The position numbers were made by a program, and so were the translations under genes. From positions 118,624 to 158,397 of the forward strand of contig BFEA01000159.1 in NCBI GenBank assembly GCA_003427395.1: a DNA stretch of 39,774 nucleotides. The letters are read 5' to 3'. Shown piece after piece: positions 9,905 through 20,779 of the stretch (positions are counted from its first letter, which is position 1; every line of letters begins with the position of its first letter). The DNA comes from Chara braunii. Lineage: Eukaryota; Streptophyta; Charophyceae; Charales; Characeae. A model generated the notes under the pieces. The model worked only from the letters and a program-made list of their open reading frames with translations. It searched no databases and was not told the origin of the DNA.

Positions 9905-10510
9905 GTCAGCTATTTGTTCTTCCAGATGGGGGAATGCAATCATCACACAGTATGTGTCAGGGCCGACTCACTCCGTGATGTTCGATGTAATTCGGATGAA
10001 TCTGAAACACATTGCTCGGTGGCTCAGGAAGTCTCGCCGGGACCCCGTTTGGAAATTGCGAAAATGAACCATCCGAACCCGGCTCGGATGAATCCAAACC
10101 ACATCCCTCTCTGTGACGTGAATGTCTCACGGGGAAGGGATAATGCGGGCACAGGGAATGAAGTTCGAAGTTAACGTCTACGGAATTATGAATCAGATTC
10201 ATCCAAACCACGTTTCTTGACATTTGTTCTTCCAGATGGGAATGCAATCATCACAGAGTACGTTTCAAGTCCTCCTCACTCCGAGATGTTTTATGTAGTT
10301 CGGATGAATCTGAATCTCACCGCTCGGTGCCTCAGGAAGTCTAGCCTGGAACGCATTGGGAAATCACGAAAATGAACGCTCCTAACCAGGCTTGGATGAA
10401 TCCAAACCAGATCCCTCTCTATGACGCGAAGTCGCACGGGGAAGGGATAAGGACGACACAAGGAATCGCGTTCCGAGTTAACGCCTTCGAAAATATGAGT
10501 CGGATGTTGA
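9905..10510 (+). repeat. 310-bp tandem duplication carrying palindromes; inverted copies at 12.4-13.2 kb
   Basis: TTTGTTCTTCCAGATGGG occurs at 9913 and 10223, and the sequence after each runs in parallel (GCAATCATCACA-AGTA, CTCAGGAAGTCT, CGAAAATGAAC, CCTCTCT-TGACG, CACGGGGAAGGGATAA, AGTTAACG). Each unit carries about three of the palindromes. The same unit is present in reverse complement at 12865-13205 and, more diverged, at 12425-12700. Confidence 0.8.
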
Positions 10511-10568
10511 CTCCACCAGAGAATATTGGAGAGAGGGACCTGCTCTAATCCCGTGGTTACTGTAGTCA

Positions 10569-10892
10569 TCAGGAGGTGGTCTCCTGTTCCCTTAAACACA
10601 AGGTCTGACGACACGTCCGGATCTTGTGACGTACGGGGTCTCCCGCGGACGAGGTCGTGAATGGAAGCCAAACATAGCATTCATAGAAGAACCATATACG
10701 TGGATCTGCGGTTCTCTTCGAAAACACAAACATGTATTTCATCCTGACAAATCGTCCCGGTCGTGCTAAGGATTTTCCTATACGGTCTCGTATGTCGGAC
10801 ACTTTCTCGTCCACCTCATGCCACAATGAATAATCTTCGACCTGGCCTGCCATTATCAAATCCGACCACCCATCTGCATCGTGGTACTGCAA
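10569..10892 (-). CDS. Hypothetical ORF, possible fragment of a second element gene
   Basis: A 107-codon open frame on the minus strand. The product is mixed hydrophobic and charged, with a stretch like a folded domain (K-Y-M-F-V-F-S-K-R ... W-F-F-Y-E-C-Y-V-W-L-P-F), unlike the low-complexity frames elsewhere. It lies 33 bp downstream of a 215-codon frame on the same strand. The two could be exons or frameshifted parts of one gene between the inverted duplications at 9.9 and 12.4 kb. No family was recognised. It may also be a chance frame. Confidence 0.25.
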   Translation of the reverse strand: MQYHDADGWSDLIMAGQVEDYSLWHEVDEKVSDIRDRIGKSLARPGRFVRMKYMFVFSKRTADPRIWFFYECYVWLPFTTSSAGDPVRHKIRTCRQTLCLREQETTS

Positions 10893-10925
10893 CGGCGAGA
10901 ACTTGTACGTCGGCCTTCCCCCTGC

Positions 10926-11573
10926 TCATGCGAGTACGACCTCGTTCCGTGATACACGCATAACAACATCGACAAGTTTCCTACTTTTGTTCGAAGTAGC
11001 GACACACAGCACTCTGGCGAAATCGCATCCGGCAAGAGTCAACCGCACACCACAGTATGACACAACTTGTGGAGAAACCCCGGGGCAACGGAGTGGGTAC
11101 TGCTCCAAAAACGAACAATGGCGCGCACAGTCCATCAACTCTTGTTTCCGGGTAGATCCCCAAGTTCGTGGGGAAGACTTGATGTAGTGGCAATCGAGAC
11201 GACTGCCACAGCGGCTAATGCAGCCAAATATTTTGCGCATATGGTTCAGGAACTTGTGTTTGAGGACACCATCAGGAAGTGTAATGAGGCTCCCAAAGTC
11301 TAACGTATTGGCGAACCTGTAATGGCTTGCCCAAGGGCAGCCACTCTCCATCGCGTTCCAAGTAGCATCGCTCCAATCATCAAGATATCGTTCCATGAAT
11401 GAGACGACGGTCATCCACGTGTCGTTTTCGAAGTCCTCTCTGCCTGCTACGTCGATCCACGTTTGACCGTCATGATGCCGCACTGATTTCGCACAAGGAC
11501 GAAATGATTTTGCTATGCGCATGTGCGTCTTGGGACTCGTGCTGATGCTTGTCGACGCGCCCGACGACATCAT
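10926..11573 (-). CDS. Hypothetical 215-aa protein of unknown function
   Basis: One of the longest non-repetitive frames outside the transposable-element genes, on the minus strand. The first ATG pair is at 11571-11573. The first 120 residues look most gene-like (W/D/F-rich, with S-F-M-E-R-Y-L-D-D-W-S-D-A-T-W). The second half is Cys- and Ser-rich and may be intron or chance sequence. No transmembrane segment, signal peptide or known motif was recognised. It points away from the transposase-like gene and lies between inverted duplications of the palindrome-marked zone, so it could be a passenger or accessory gene of that candidate element. A search against charophyte predicted proteins would settle this. 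Confidence 0.3.
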   Translation of the reverse strand: MMSSGASTSISTSPKTHMRIAKSFRPCAKSVRHHDGQTWIDVAGREDFENDTWMTVVSFMERYLDDWSDATWNAMESGCPWASHYRFANTLDFGSLITLPDGVLKHKFLNHMRKIFGCISRCGSRLDCHYIKSSPRTWGSTRKQELMDCARHCSFLEQYPLRCPGVSPQVVSYCGVRLTLAGCDFARVLCVATSNKSRKLVDVVMRVSRNEVVLA

Positions 11574-11639
11574 GCACCCTACACATCACACACACATAAA
11601 CGACACGCACGGGCGTGTCGACATTCGTAATTGAAGCCA

Positions 11640-12420
11640 GCCAGCTGATAATTCCCCTTGTGATGCCAACACTCAGTGGTCACGTACCCACTGTGTATCG
11701 GCGAAGCCTTCATTGACGGTCCACAATAGGAAACTGGACAGTAAACAGAGGCGTTCCCACTTCCCAGAAATCATTCAACGCAAACAGCCATTCAGTCCCC
11801 TATCGCAAAGTACACAGAGGCTTTCCTAAAATCACGAAGTCCATGGAGATTTTCCAAGAGACCATGGATGGACACGTTGCAGAGTTGTTTGCGGGCTTTC
11901 CAAATATCATTCAAGCCCTCGTCTTAAAGCACATGGAGACGAGAGGAGACGGCGAACGAGCCACGCCCTCGACTACACAACACGGGATTGTGGAGATCTT
12001 TGGGAAAAAACAAACAGCATACCGACGCCGAACACTCTACAAGACACTTCGTCATCTACACAAAACCCTTTCGCACAGTCCACATGTCACTTTCTTTTCG
12101 CCAGAGCAACGAAAAGAAATGCCCTACGTTCCAACACAAGCTGGGAAGCCGTACATTACACCAGAATCGAGCCCCACCTAAAATACGAGCTTGCGGAACA
12201 CAAGTTCCAGAGAAGTCCCACAAAACACCTGATCCAATCCGAAGACCTACACAAATGCCGATTCATGCCGGAGTCCTACATCACACAGAAGCTCAACCAT
12301 GTCGGACACGATGTTCGTCTGCGTACACAAGTCCAACACACAAGCTCATCGAAGCCTGACACGATGTCGAGAACGTCACAGGGCCAGACCCATTGCGAAA
12401 GCCATGACCGGATCGAAGGA
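11640..12420. other. Degenerate short repeats, no supported gene
   Basis: The unit A(C/A)ACAGAGGC(G/T)TTCC recurs near 11735 and 11812, and related blocks (CTTTCC-AAATATCATTCAA) recur near 11770 and 11897. A 112-codon plus-strand frame (11843-12181) runs through these repeats and resembles nothing known, so it is not called as a gene. Confidence 0.35.
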
Positions 12421-12424
12421 GTAC

Positions 12425-13205
12425 GCTGGGAGAATTCCCTTCTCCACATTTTTCCGCGTGCAGGGAGAATCCATGGGCGGATGCATCCGACTCATGATTT
12501 GGGAAGATATTCAAGTTGTAAGGCGATGCCCTGTCCCGTCGACACCCCTTCCTTGTGAGACATGGGGCCGTCGGGAGGGGCGTAGTTCGGATTCATCCGA
12601 GCCCGGTTCGCAGGAACCATTCTCGCGATTCGTAAATACCTTCCGCCCCCCCCCGACAACTCCCGCCGCGTCCAGGAGTGGTTTGGATTAATCTGAACCA
12701 CGTGATGGACAACAGTGATGGGTAACTAAGATGTCCTGTGAGCAGACCGTCCTATACTTTCAACGTGGACGAGAATATGCAAGATAGTCCTAACTTTCGT
12801 GGTTTAAACAAATAACGATTACGAAGGTAAGAATTCCTTTCTCAGCATTTGTTGCGCGCTGCGATTTTCAGAAGTTCAATTTCATGTCAAGAAACGTGGT
12901 TCGGATGAATGCGGTTCATAATTTCGAAGATGTTAACTTGGAACGCGATTCCCTGTGCCGTCATTATCCCTTCCCCGTGAGACTTCGCGTCACGGAGAGG
13001 GATGTGGTCTGGATTCATCCGAACCCGGTTCAGATGGTTCATTTTCGTTCTTTTCAAACGCGTTCCAGGCGAGAGACTTCCTGAGGAAACGAGCGATGTG
13101 ATTCGGATTCATCCGAAATACATCAAACATCTCGGAGTGAGGCGGACCTGACACGTACTGTGTGATGATTGCATTCCCCCATCTGGAAGAACAAATGTCA
13201 AGAAA
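12425..13205 (-). repeat. Inverted copies of the 9.9-10.5 kb palindrome-bearing unit
   Basis: 12865-13205 is the reverse complement of the unit at 9905-10220: it ends with the complement of TTTGTTCTTCCAGATGGG-GCAATCATCACA (about 13165-13195) and includes complements of CACGGGGAAGGGATAA and CTCAGGAAGTCT. 12425-12700 is a second, more diverged inverted copy. It includes a perfect TTCGGATTCATCCGAA at 13102-13117. Together with 9905-10510 this frames a 2-kb interior. Confidence 0.7.
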
Positions 13206-13219
13206 CGAGGTTCCATTCG

Positions 13220-15195
13220 CTGCTTGTTCGTGAGGCACCCTATGATGTGTCGATACAACCGACATTCATAACTGGTTGGTGAGCATCTAGTGCTACGCCA
13301 ATAAGTTCCTCACTCTGCTGCAAAATCCCCTGGCAGGCTGACATGTCTCCCTCTCCGATATGGATCTCGCCGTGGAGTGCGAAACTCTGCTCTCGAAGAT
13401 CTACACCGGAAAAGGGGGGCAGCAATCAACCACTGCTTGCTCGTGAGGCATCATACGATCTGTCCATAAATTGGACATCCAATAGTGCTAGGTGACCATC
13501 CGGTGCCACGCCAAAAAGGTCCGAACACGACCAAAAGGTTTCATAAGAGTGTTTTTGCCACCCAACAGCACTGGCAACCGACTTTTCGGCACTTCATGAA
13601 GGTTGTCATTTCCTCCCGGCGCCTAAGGCCCGTGACCATTTCCTTCGCTTGTGTACGTGCCGTTTGTTGCTCGGCATTGCGTGCATGACGTACTTGCTCA
13701 TCTCCGTTGTTGCAGTGTAAACCCGTCGGGACATAAGTGTCTCTGGTGCATCCGACAACGCAAGCTGAAGACTTGCGAATGTAACGTTGCAAAGTTAATT
13801 CTGATTCATCCGACTCAACAATACGAGACTTGCGTGCCCAACCGACGTTAAGAGCGAAAATATGCATGAAGGGTTGCCCCTGGGCGATGCTTGACTAAAA
13901 AATAACCCACGCGATTTGGTCTGTGCAACTAGACCCTGCACACCGTCAAGTGCTTTGCTAGAGGAAGTTGGGATCGCGCAAGTTTCCCTAACAGTGCTTC
14001 GCACGCTAAACTGGCTTTCTGCGTCCTGTTCGGCAGTTGCTCGCAATTATTTTCAGATTGGATGCCGTGAAACCTTCTGCCCATGTCCGTGATTGTTCCG
14101 GGATGGAAATTAACAAGAGTGACGCCGACCGACGTTGCAATGAAGGATGCGCATTGCGCTGCGTGACTTTTTGTGTCTCGGATCCATCCGAAGTTGTCGA
14201 TCCCATGAGCTTCCTCGTTCTCGTCGCGGATTACGTCGTCCGTTTTCCTCGACCCATGCTAGAAGAAGTTCCTCTTCCCTGCAAAACGCTGCATACGCAC
14301 TGATGGTCAGCACCTGCACAGAAAACAAGAGTACGTCCCAACTGGAACATCGTCGGGTCATTGCGTTGTCGACTTCGACATGATGACCACAGTAAACAAC
14401 GACATGATGGCAGGTCCCTCTCTTAGGTATGGATCTCACGGTGGAGTGTGAAACTCTGCTCTCAAAGTTTTACATTGGGAAGGAAGGCCAGCAATCGACT
14501 GCTGCTTGCTCGTGAGGCATCCTATGATGTGTCGATACAACCGACATTCAGAACTGATTGGTGAGCATCTAGTGCTACGCCAATGAGTTCCTCGAGCGGT
14601 TGCAAAGTCCCCGAGGGTTGTTCATTTAAGGGTCCTCAAGTCATGGACCCCCTCATGATGCCTACAGTAAATAGCGACATGGTAGCAGGTCCCCCTCTCC
14701 GATATGGATCTCACGGTGGAGTGCGAAACTCTGCTCTCAAAGATCTACACCGGGAAAGGAGCGCCAGCAATCAACCATTGTTTGCTCGTAATGCATCATA
14801 TCATCTGTCCACAAAATCGACGTCCGCAACTGTTTGGTGAGCATCTGGTGCTATGCCAAGAAGTTCTGAACACGACCACAAGGTTCCCTAAGAGTGTTTT
14901 TGCCAATCAACAGCATTGACCGCCGATTGCTTGGCACTTCGTGAGGGTTGTCAATTCCGCCCGACACGAAAGGCCCGTGAGCACATCCGCCGTCTGCATA
15001 CGTGCCGGTCGGTGGTCGACATTGGGTACATCACGTGATGTTGGTCTCCGCTGCAGTGGTGTAAATGTGACGGGACATAAGTGTCTCAGATGCATCCGAC
15101 ATTAGAACCTCACATGTTGCAAACTTCCGAATAGTATGATGCATAGGTGTTTCGGATTCATCCGACTCAACATCTGAGACATGTTTGCGCACCTT
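13220..15195 (+). repeat. Nested segmental duplication (four short units in two large copies)
   Basis: ATGGATCTC-C-GTGGAGTG-GAAACTCTGCTCTC begins near 13360, 14429 and 14704. TGCTTGYTCGTGAGGCA begins near 13224, 13436, 14504 and (diverged) 14782. Copy A (about 13360-13850) and copy B (about 14704-15195) run in parallel for about 490 bp, ending in GGGACATAAGTGTCTC and a CATCCGACTCAACA palindrome half. Short frames here differ between copies, so none is called as a gene. Confidence 0.75.
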
Positions 15196-15573
15196 CCATT
15201 TTAAGCGGAAACATGGATGGACAGTGCGGAGCAAGGTTTGTCGTTCGGTTCAACGCAGGATGTACATGTTGTATGTCATGCACCTCCACCCTCTTTCGAA
15301 CCGGTGCACTCTCATGTTGTTTTCCTTGCATTGCCCTGTGTCGTGCTCCACAAAGAGTCGACGCATTTCTGTTGCTTTTTCATTGTTAGTCCAACAACTA
15401 CCTCGACTCTGATTTAGGTACACGTCTCTTGTTCTGTTCGCAGGGAAAGATCGAATGCTTCTCAACACTGTCTTCACAGATGTGGTGCGACGACCGTCAA
15501 TCGTGATTTACATTCCGCGCTAGCTTGGCTTTCGTTACTTTTCCAACAGTGACTGGCAAGCAAGTGATTGATT
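15196..15573. other. Upstream region of the DUF7869 gene
   Basis: About 380 bp between the last duplication and the likely start codon. No palindrome copy lies in it. I see no convincing TATA element at a fixed distance. This should hold the promoter of the downstream gene if that gene is or was expressed. Confidence 0.3.
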
Positions 15574-16243
15574 ATGGGCGACGGAGTTCCAAGCAGTGCT
15601 GATAGTACTTCACCTCGACTCGTGCCATGTACTTCCTCTGGAAAACGGTTACGTGACTCGGACCCTCAGCATCGACGAAAGAGAACACAGTTGTCCACCT
15701 CCACCGCGCATTCCTACATATGTTTTGACGTGCTCGAAGACCACATCAACACTGGAAGCGGGGTCGTGTTTCCTAGTGTCCATTGTGCATCCCGAGTCGC
15801 TTTGGCATGTTCTGAAATGACCGAGATTGGGATGTCGAGCTCCGTGCCTGAGGGGAATCTCGGTGAGTGTAGTTATAGTGGGACGGAGTACGTGCATAGT
15901 GTGAATAACTGCACTGCTGCCGCTTCGTCCTTGGGAGTTGTCGATGGGAGTGAGAGGGTTTCCTCGTCTACCCCTCCGCAGTCTCAGGAGAGTCAAGGAC
16001 AATCCACAGATGAAGTCACTAACTAATGCTATTCACGAGATAGTCAAACCTCGCGCTGTCTTTCCGAAGAAGACCGCCACATAGGGTACATTTTGCCGGC
16101 GCCTATGCCCAGTGAAAGAAGACCATTATATTCTATGGCAAACAGAGAACCGGCCAAAAAGTCAGCATCGGCGAGCTATGCGCAAACTGAGGATGCAGTC
16201 TCTTCAAGCAGTGTGAGGGATGCTCTGTTGCAGGCGGATGTGT
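15574..16243 (+). pseudogene. N-terminal part of the DUF7869 transposase-like gene
   Basis: An open frame starts at ATG 15574 (an in-frame ATG also lies six bases upstream at 15568) and runs to a TAA at 16024-16026. The same frame then stays open to a TGA at about 16241. The first part is Ser/Thr-rich with a basic stretch (K-R-L-R-D-S-D-P-Q-H-R-R-K-R) that could be a nuclear localisation signal, as expected for a DNA-binding protein. Near 16210-16240 coding continuity passes to another frame, where Cys residues typical of the start of the family domain appear. An indel or a short intron could explain this. Joining it to the main domain is inference from strand, spacing and the open frame. Confidence 0.45.
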
Positions 16244-18502
16244 TGCGCTGAGTTCACAGCGGAAGACGTTAGGCCGGTGCGGGAGGCGTTCTACTCGAAA
16301 AGTTTCACGGAAATGACAAAGTGATGGTTGCAGACTATACAAGACTTCACGGTTACGGAAGGCGGTGCTGAGCGGGCCAGGCCTGTAGCTTGCAAAAGGA
16401 AGATGTACGTGCAGGCATACTGTAACATACTGGACATTTCTCGTAACACCTTTTATATCTACAAAAGAATGTATGATAACGGTGTTGTGGTTAAGGAGCA
16501 CGGGCACTCGGGATTGTGTAAACCATCCGAAAAAGTCGTCACAATGCTCGCATTGTTGAAACAATTCATCGACAACCACGCCGATAGTATGCCGAATGAC
16601 ATGGTGTGGAAACACCGAGTATGTCGTCCTCACCGTAGGATTCCTGCGGCATTCACAAAACGAGCAATTTATGAATCGTTAAGCTTTGATCTTCTAATGT
16701 GTCACTCGAAAGTTGTGTCGGAGTCGACTTTCTACGCAATGTGGAGTAAGCACTTCTGGCACGTAAGTCTCGCTATGTCCAACACATTCATGAAGTGCGC
16801 AAAATGTATATTTTATAAGCAGTACATCGCTAAGTCGAAGTACGCGAGGGACCGTATGAAATTCAAAGATAGGATGCGGAAACATCAAGAGCTGCAAGTC
16901 AACCACAGGCTAGACTACAGTCGCTGCAAAATGGATTGCATCTTGCAACAGTCCGAGTGTTTGTGCATCATTATCGACGGCATGGATCAGAAAAAAACCA
17001 CCATACCGCATATAGGACAAGATAACTACTCTAACGACTTGCACCACGAGAGGATGATGAAGACGGGTCTCACGGTCGTTCTGGTCCATGGTCGGGATTC
17101 GTCTATATATGTTTACACATATTTTCCGTACTACAGACACGACCCTAGCAACACGACAACGTGTTTAATGCGGACTCTGATGGAGATTCAAACTGGTGGG
17201 AAACCTCTACCACCTTTTCTTCGTATTCAAGCTGACAATTGTTTCAAAGAAAATAAGAATAGATTCATCTGCGCGTTGGCAACACTCCTTGTGAAATTTG
17301 GGATTTTCAAAGAAATAGAAATTGACTTTATGATAGTTGGACACACGCACACAGACGTCGATGCCACTTTTAGTGTTTTCTCCAAGAAACTCAAAGACAA
17401 TGATGCCTACAGAATGAATGAGTTATTTGATTTGCTAGAACGGTCTGATAAAACTTCTCCGCGGTGTATTTTCCTTGATAGGATAGCTGGCTGGAAATGT
17501 CTTATTTGGCCACATGTTTCAAAGCGCATGGTAGGGATTTCGAAGCCTCATTTGCTAAAATTCTACATGATAGGTGATAATCCCGTCATGTCCTACAATG
17601 AGTATTGCACAGACGCTAAGTGGTTGCCCGAGGATGGTCCTCTTTACTGGTTTAAACAAACAGACAACGGTCGTTACGCTGGTCCACAACAACCTTTCGA
17701 CCCTCTGGCAGTCCAACTGGCGTTCCTGGACGATTACAAGAACGGTTTTGAGGGTGTTAAGAGGTTTTTGGAAGTCTATGAGAAAAAGAGAGAAATTTGG
17801 ATGACTTTCCAAGACGAGGAGGTGACTAGAATAGATAGGGTTTTTCGGTATTGGGAAGATCATGTCAAACACGCGGGGGACATTATCGACAATGGGGTGC
17901 CTTCGACACCCATCACCGGATTCTGGCCAAAGATCACCCATGTCGTTGAAGACGGACGTTCTTGCTCTGAATCGGATGCATCCGAATTACAGAGAGAACC
18001 TTTGTTCGTGGGTCTTTAGAGGGACAAGCCTAAGACCAGCTTTGATCATTTCGAAGACGTGCATGTTGGCAGTTTTGTCATTATGCAACCGTCAGACGAG
18101 GACATGCTTCAAGGAGTGTCATTTTGGGTTGGCCAAGTGCGCAGTGATGTTGACAAGAACGGAGATTCGCCAACTTACAACCAATTCAAAGTGGAGTAAT
18201 GGGTTCCAATTGGGAAAGCGAGCACACTAACAGAATTGTATGTCAATGCATGGGAGAAAAAATTGAGGAAAGTTCCAGGGCACGGGGAAGAATATCAACA
18301 TGTCACAACTATTGCATTTTCTTGGATGAGACAAACAAGGACGAATGCCTGCGACTCCGCAAAAAAATTCACCACTGGTCTTGTTATTCCTGCGAAAGTG
18401 AGGAGAAGTGTAACTCCCGCCCTGGCTAACGACATCGGTGCTCAAACACAAAGCGTTTCCGGAGAAGGGAGCGAGTCGGAGGCTCCCTCTTCGAGAGTGT
18501 GA
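16217..18502 (+). pseudogene. DUF7869-family transposase-like protein with three in-frame stops
   Basis: One frame spans this stretch apart from TGA 16321-16323, TAG 18017-18019 and TAA 18197-18199. The longest open part is 16328-18019 (563 codons). Features in order: a Cys-rich start (C-C-R-R-M-C-C), a helix-turn-helix-like segment (D-I-S-R-N-T-F-Y-I-Y-K-R), a Cys pair (K-C-A-K-C, about 16794-16808), I-I-D-G-M-D-Q (16967-16987), A-D-N-C-F-K-E-N-K-N-R (from 17231) and G-H-T-H-T-D-V-D (17339-17362). The last three carry the acidic/His residues typical of the DUF7869 family, which I take to be an RNase H-like transposase-derived domain. After the TAG the frame continues with G-S-F-V-I-M ... F-W-V-G-Q-V, like the family C terminus. 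Its likely role is DNA transposition. It is probably a decayed copy, though the catalytic-type motifs are intact. Confidence 0.75.
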
Positions 18503-19130
18503 TGCTCGTCATCTATTAATGAAGAAAACATATTGTCGTGCTAGACTGCACAACACGCTTGATTCCATGGAATACATCGTGTAATGATCTGTGCTCTCTC
18601 GATTACGCGCTTCACATCAACAAGAGTTCTTAATCAATTTTCGACATTGGGCGTGGGGGCTTTTTGGTCGTCGTAGCCTGACCTCAGGCTCTGGATCTTG
18701 ACCTTGTTCAAAAATTGTTATTGTGACTTCTGTCTTTCGCAGCTTGCAGACTTACATTTTTTGACGTACTTCAAAAAGATGGCTGAAAATGCGCGCTTCA
18801 CTGAAATAGAAGTGCCTGAACGACTGGCGATCATCACAAGGGGGGGGGCGTTTCCTTTTCAATATGAGAAAATCTTCAAGTGCGAAGGGGGGGGATGAAC
18901 AATGTTTGTCATCATGGTGAGGTTTACTGATTTTGACTGTTTCGACATTCGAATATATGAGCGTCGAGGAGAGAACTGGATGCTAGGAGATTTTACAACA
19001 GCTTTTGTACTAGTTGGAGATGTTTTTTTCGCCTTGAGACGTGCTGTGCTAGGAGCTGGGGGTGCCATTGAAGGTCTCTCTGTTCAACATGGGAACCGAT
19101 AGTGAACGCTCTGTGAAGAGGGGCGGAGAC
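18503..19130. other. Unassigned stretch downstream of the DUF7869 gene
   Basis: Short frames at 18698-18898 and 18902-19102 (both plus strand, 66 codons each, separated by three bases) have amino-acid-like composition, but no family was recognised. They could be a small gene split by a stop or chance. No terminator or poly-A signal was identified with confidence. Confidence 0.3.
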
Positions 19131-19132
<2 letters not shown>

Positions 19133-19225
<93 letters not shown>

Positions 19226-19258
19226 GTTCCGTTTGTTAATACGAGTGCGAGAGAGAGA

Positions 19259-19304
<46 letters not shown>

Positions 19305-19318
19305 AAGAGAGAGAGAGT
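19133..19318 (+). repeat. Two GA microsatellites
   Basis: About 88 bp of pure GA (19133-19220) and, 30 bp on, about 65 bp of interrupted GA (19252-19318). Long S/L frames on the minus strand are artefacts. Confidence 0.95.
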
Positions 19319-19694
19319 AGTTAAAATTTTCGTAGAGTAAGGTACTAAGGGTTTTTGATTCAGCCTACGTTTTAGTCTTGCAAACTTTTTGGTTATGTAC
19401 GAAGTGTGGCTCTGTTTTGCAAGGTGAAGTTGATGTTTCATACCTTAGTAAGTATTCGTCGGATTTAGATAGCCTTGCCAACAGTTTGGTTATTCGAATC
19501 TTTTAAAGTAATTGTCATGAATTCTCAATACATGGACCGCACAACTGTCGTCAGTTTTCAATGTACCTGGTTAGTGGAAAATTTTGACACTAGTACAACA
19601 ACTATGACTTCCTGATATGTCAACTGGGTGACCCGCTTTATTTTTTATTTTTCCTCGCTTCTGAATGAAGTTGTCATGAGTTGTCAACTGTCTT

Positions 19695-20231
19695 CAAAAT
19701 GACTGTGTGTTGTATTGGTGATAGCAGTGACTCCGAATGTGTCCATGATATTTGGTATCGAAACTTCACAAAGTTTAGGTTTCTTTGCTAAGCCTTGTCA
19801 TCAGTTCATGTCATGAGTTGAAAATGTTAATGGTCTAAGACTTGTTTATAAGGATATTTACTTGCGGAACTGTGATAGGGTCCTCAAACATATAGTCATT
19901 GTCATTACTTTCAACATCTGATAATCTGCACACAGTTTGATTCGGATGTATCCTACTTCTTATAGTCAAAATGACTGTGTGCTGTATTGGTGATAGCAGT
20001 GACTCTGAATGTGTCCATTGTATTTGGTATCGAAACTTCACAAAGTTTCGGTTTCTTTGCTAAGCCTTGTCATCAGTTCATGTCATGAGTTGAAAATGTT
20101 CATGGTCTAAGACTTATCAATAAGGATATTTACTTGCGGAACTGTGATAGGGTCCTCAAACATATAGTCATTCTCATTACTTTCAACATCTGATAATCTG
20201 CACACAGTTTGATTCGGATGTATCCTACTAT
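19695..20231 (+). repeat. 272-bp tandem duplication ending in the palindrome motif
   Basis: CAAAATGACTGTGTG begins at 19695 and 19967, and the two copies are nearly identical through GTGATAGGGTCCTCAAACAT to GATTCGGATGTATCC. Each copy ends with one palindrome. The high identity suggests a recent duplication. No ORF is supported. Confidence 0.9.
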
Positions 20232-20277
20232 TCAATCTAAGGTTGGATTGAATAGTACGATACATCCGAATCAAACT
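20206..20277. repeat. 32-bp near-perfect inverted repeat with 8-nt spacer
   Basis: The arms at 20206-20237 and 20246-20277 are reverse complements with one mismatch (C/G). Each contains the GATTCGGATGTATC half of the palindrome family. The spacer is 8 nt. The next sequence (20370-20495) is also partly inverted relative to 19850-19910, so this is the turning point of an inverted duplication. Confidence 0.9.
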
Positions 20278-20369
20278 CTGTACATTGTATTTAGTATCGA
20301 AACTTCATAGAGTTTAGGTTTGAAATTCTTTGCTTGACATCAGTTGATGTTCTGACTTGAAGTGATGAC

Positions 20370-20495
20370 AAGGACTATGTGTTTGGGTACCTTATCACAG
20401 TTCGGCATTGCCAAGTGAATATTATCATGAAAAAGGACTATGTGTTTGAGTACCTTATCATAGTTTGGCATTGCCAAGTGAATATTATCCTGAAA
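20370..20495 (+). repeat. 63-bp tandem pair, inverted relative to the 272-bp units
   Basis: AAGGACTATGTGTTTG occurs at 20370 and 20433, followed by TACCTTATCA-AGTT-GGCATTGCCAAGTGAATATTATC in both. It resembles the reverse complement of the ATATTTACTTGCGGAACTGTGATAGG-TCCTCAAACATA part of the 272-bp repeat. Confidence 0.75.
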
Positions 20496-20779
20496 CAACT
20501 AACAATTATCAGCATCTCATAATTTATACACAGTTTGATTCGGATGTATCCTAATATTCGATCTAACTTCTGAAAAGACATTTTGCGTCTCACTCCTAGT
20601 ATGCGTTCGTCTGAGCCTCTACAAAAATAAATTTCATGTCACTCCTATGCATCCCTTCGAAGGGGAGCGTTAGAGGGAGGGCTTGAACATTTAGTACGAG
20701 AATCTTCATAGTCAATGTCCGAATGGGTGCCAGTTTAATTAGGATGTATCCGACTTCGGTAATTGAACTTGTGCAGAAA

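Larger units (their letters stand above)
9848..20755. mobile_element. Candidate large DNA transposon marked by TTCGGATNNATCCGAA palindromes
   Basis: About 22 copies of an imperfect palindrome near TTCGGATNNATCCGAA lie in this interval and none was found outside it. Clear copies start at 9848, 9991, 10299, 12586, 13102, 14176, 15151, 17970, 19941, 20213, 20539 and 20738; more diverged ones at 10082, 10192, 10391, 12477, 12682, 12900, 13008, 13799, 15085 and 20261. They sit in nested direct and inverted duplications on both sides of a transposase-like gene at 15574-18502. Many DNA transposons have such subterminal repeats bound by their transposase. The ends, terminal inverted repeats and target-site duplication could not be fixed, so the limits given are only those of the motif. 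Confidence 0.4.
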
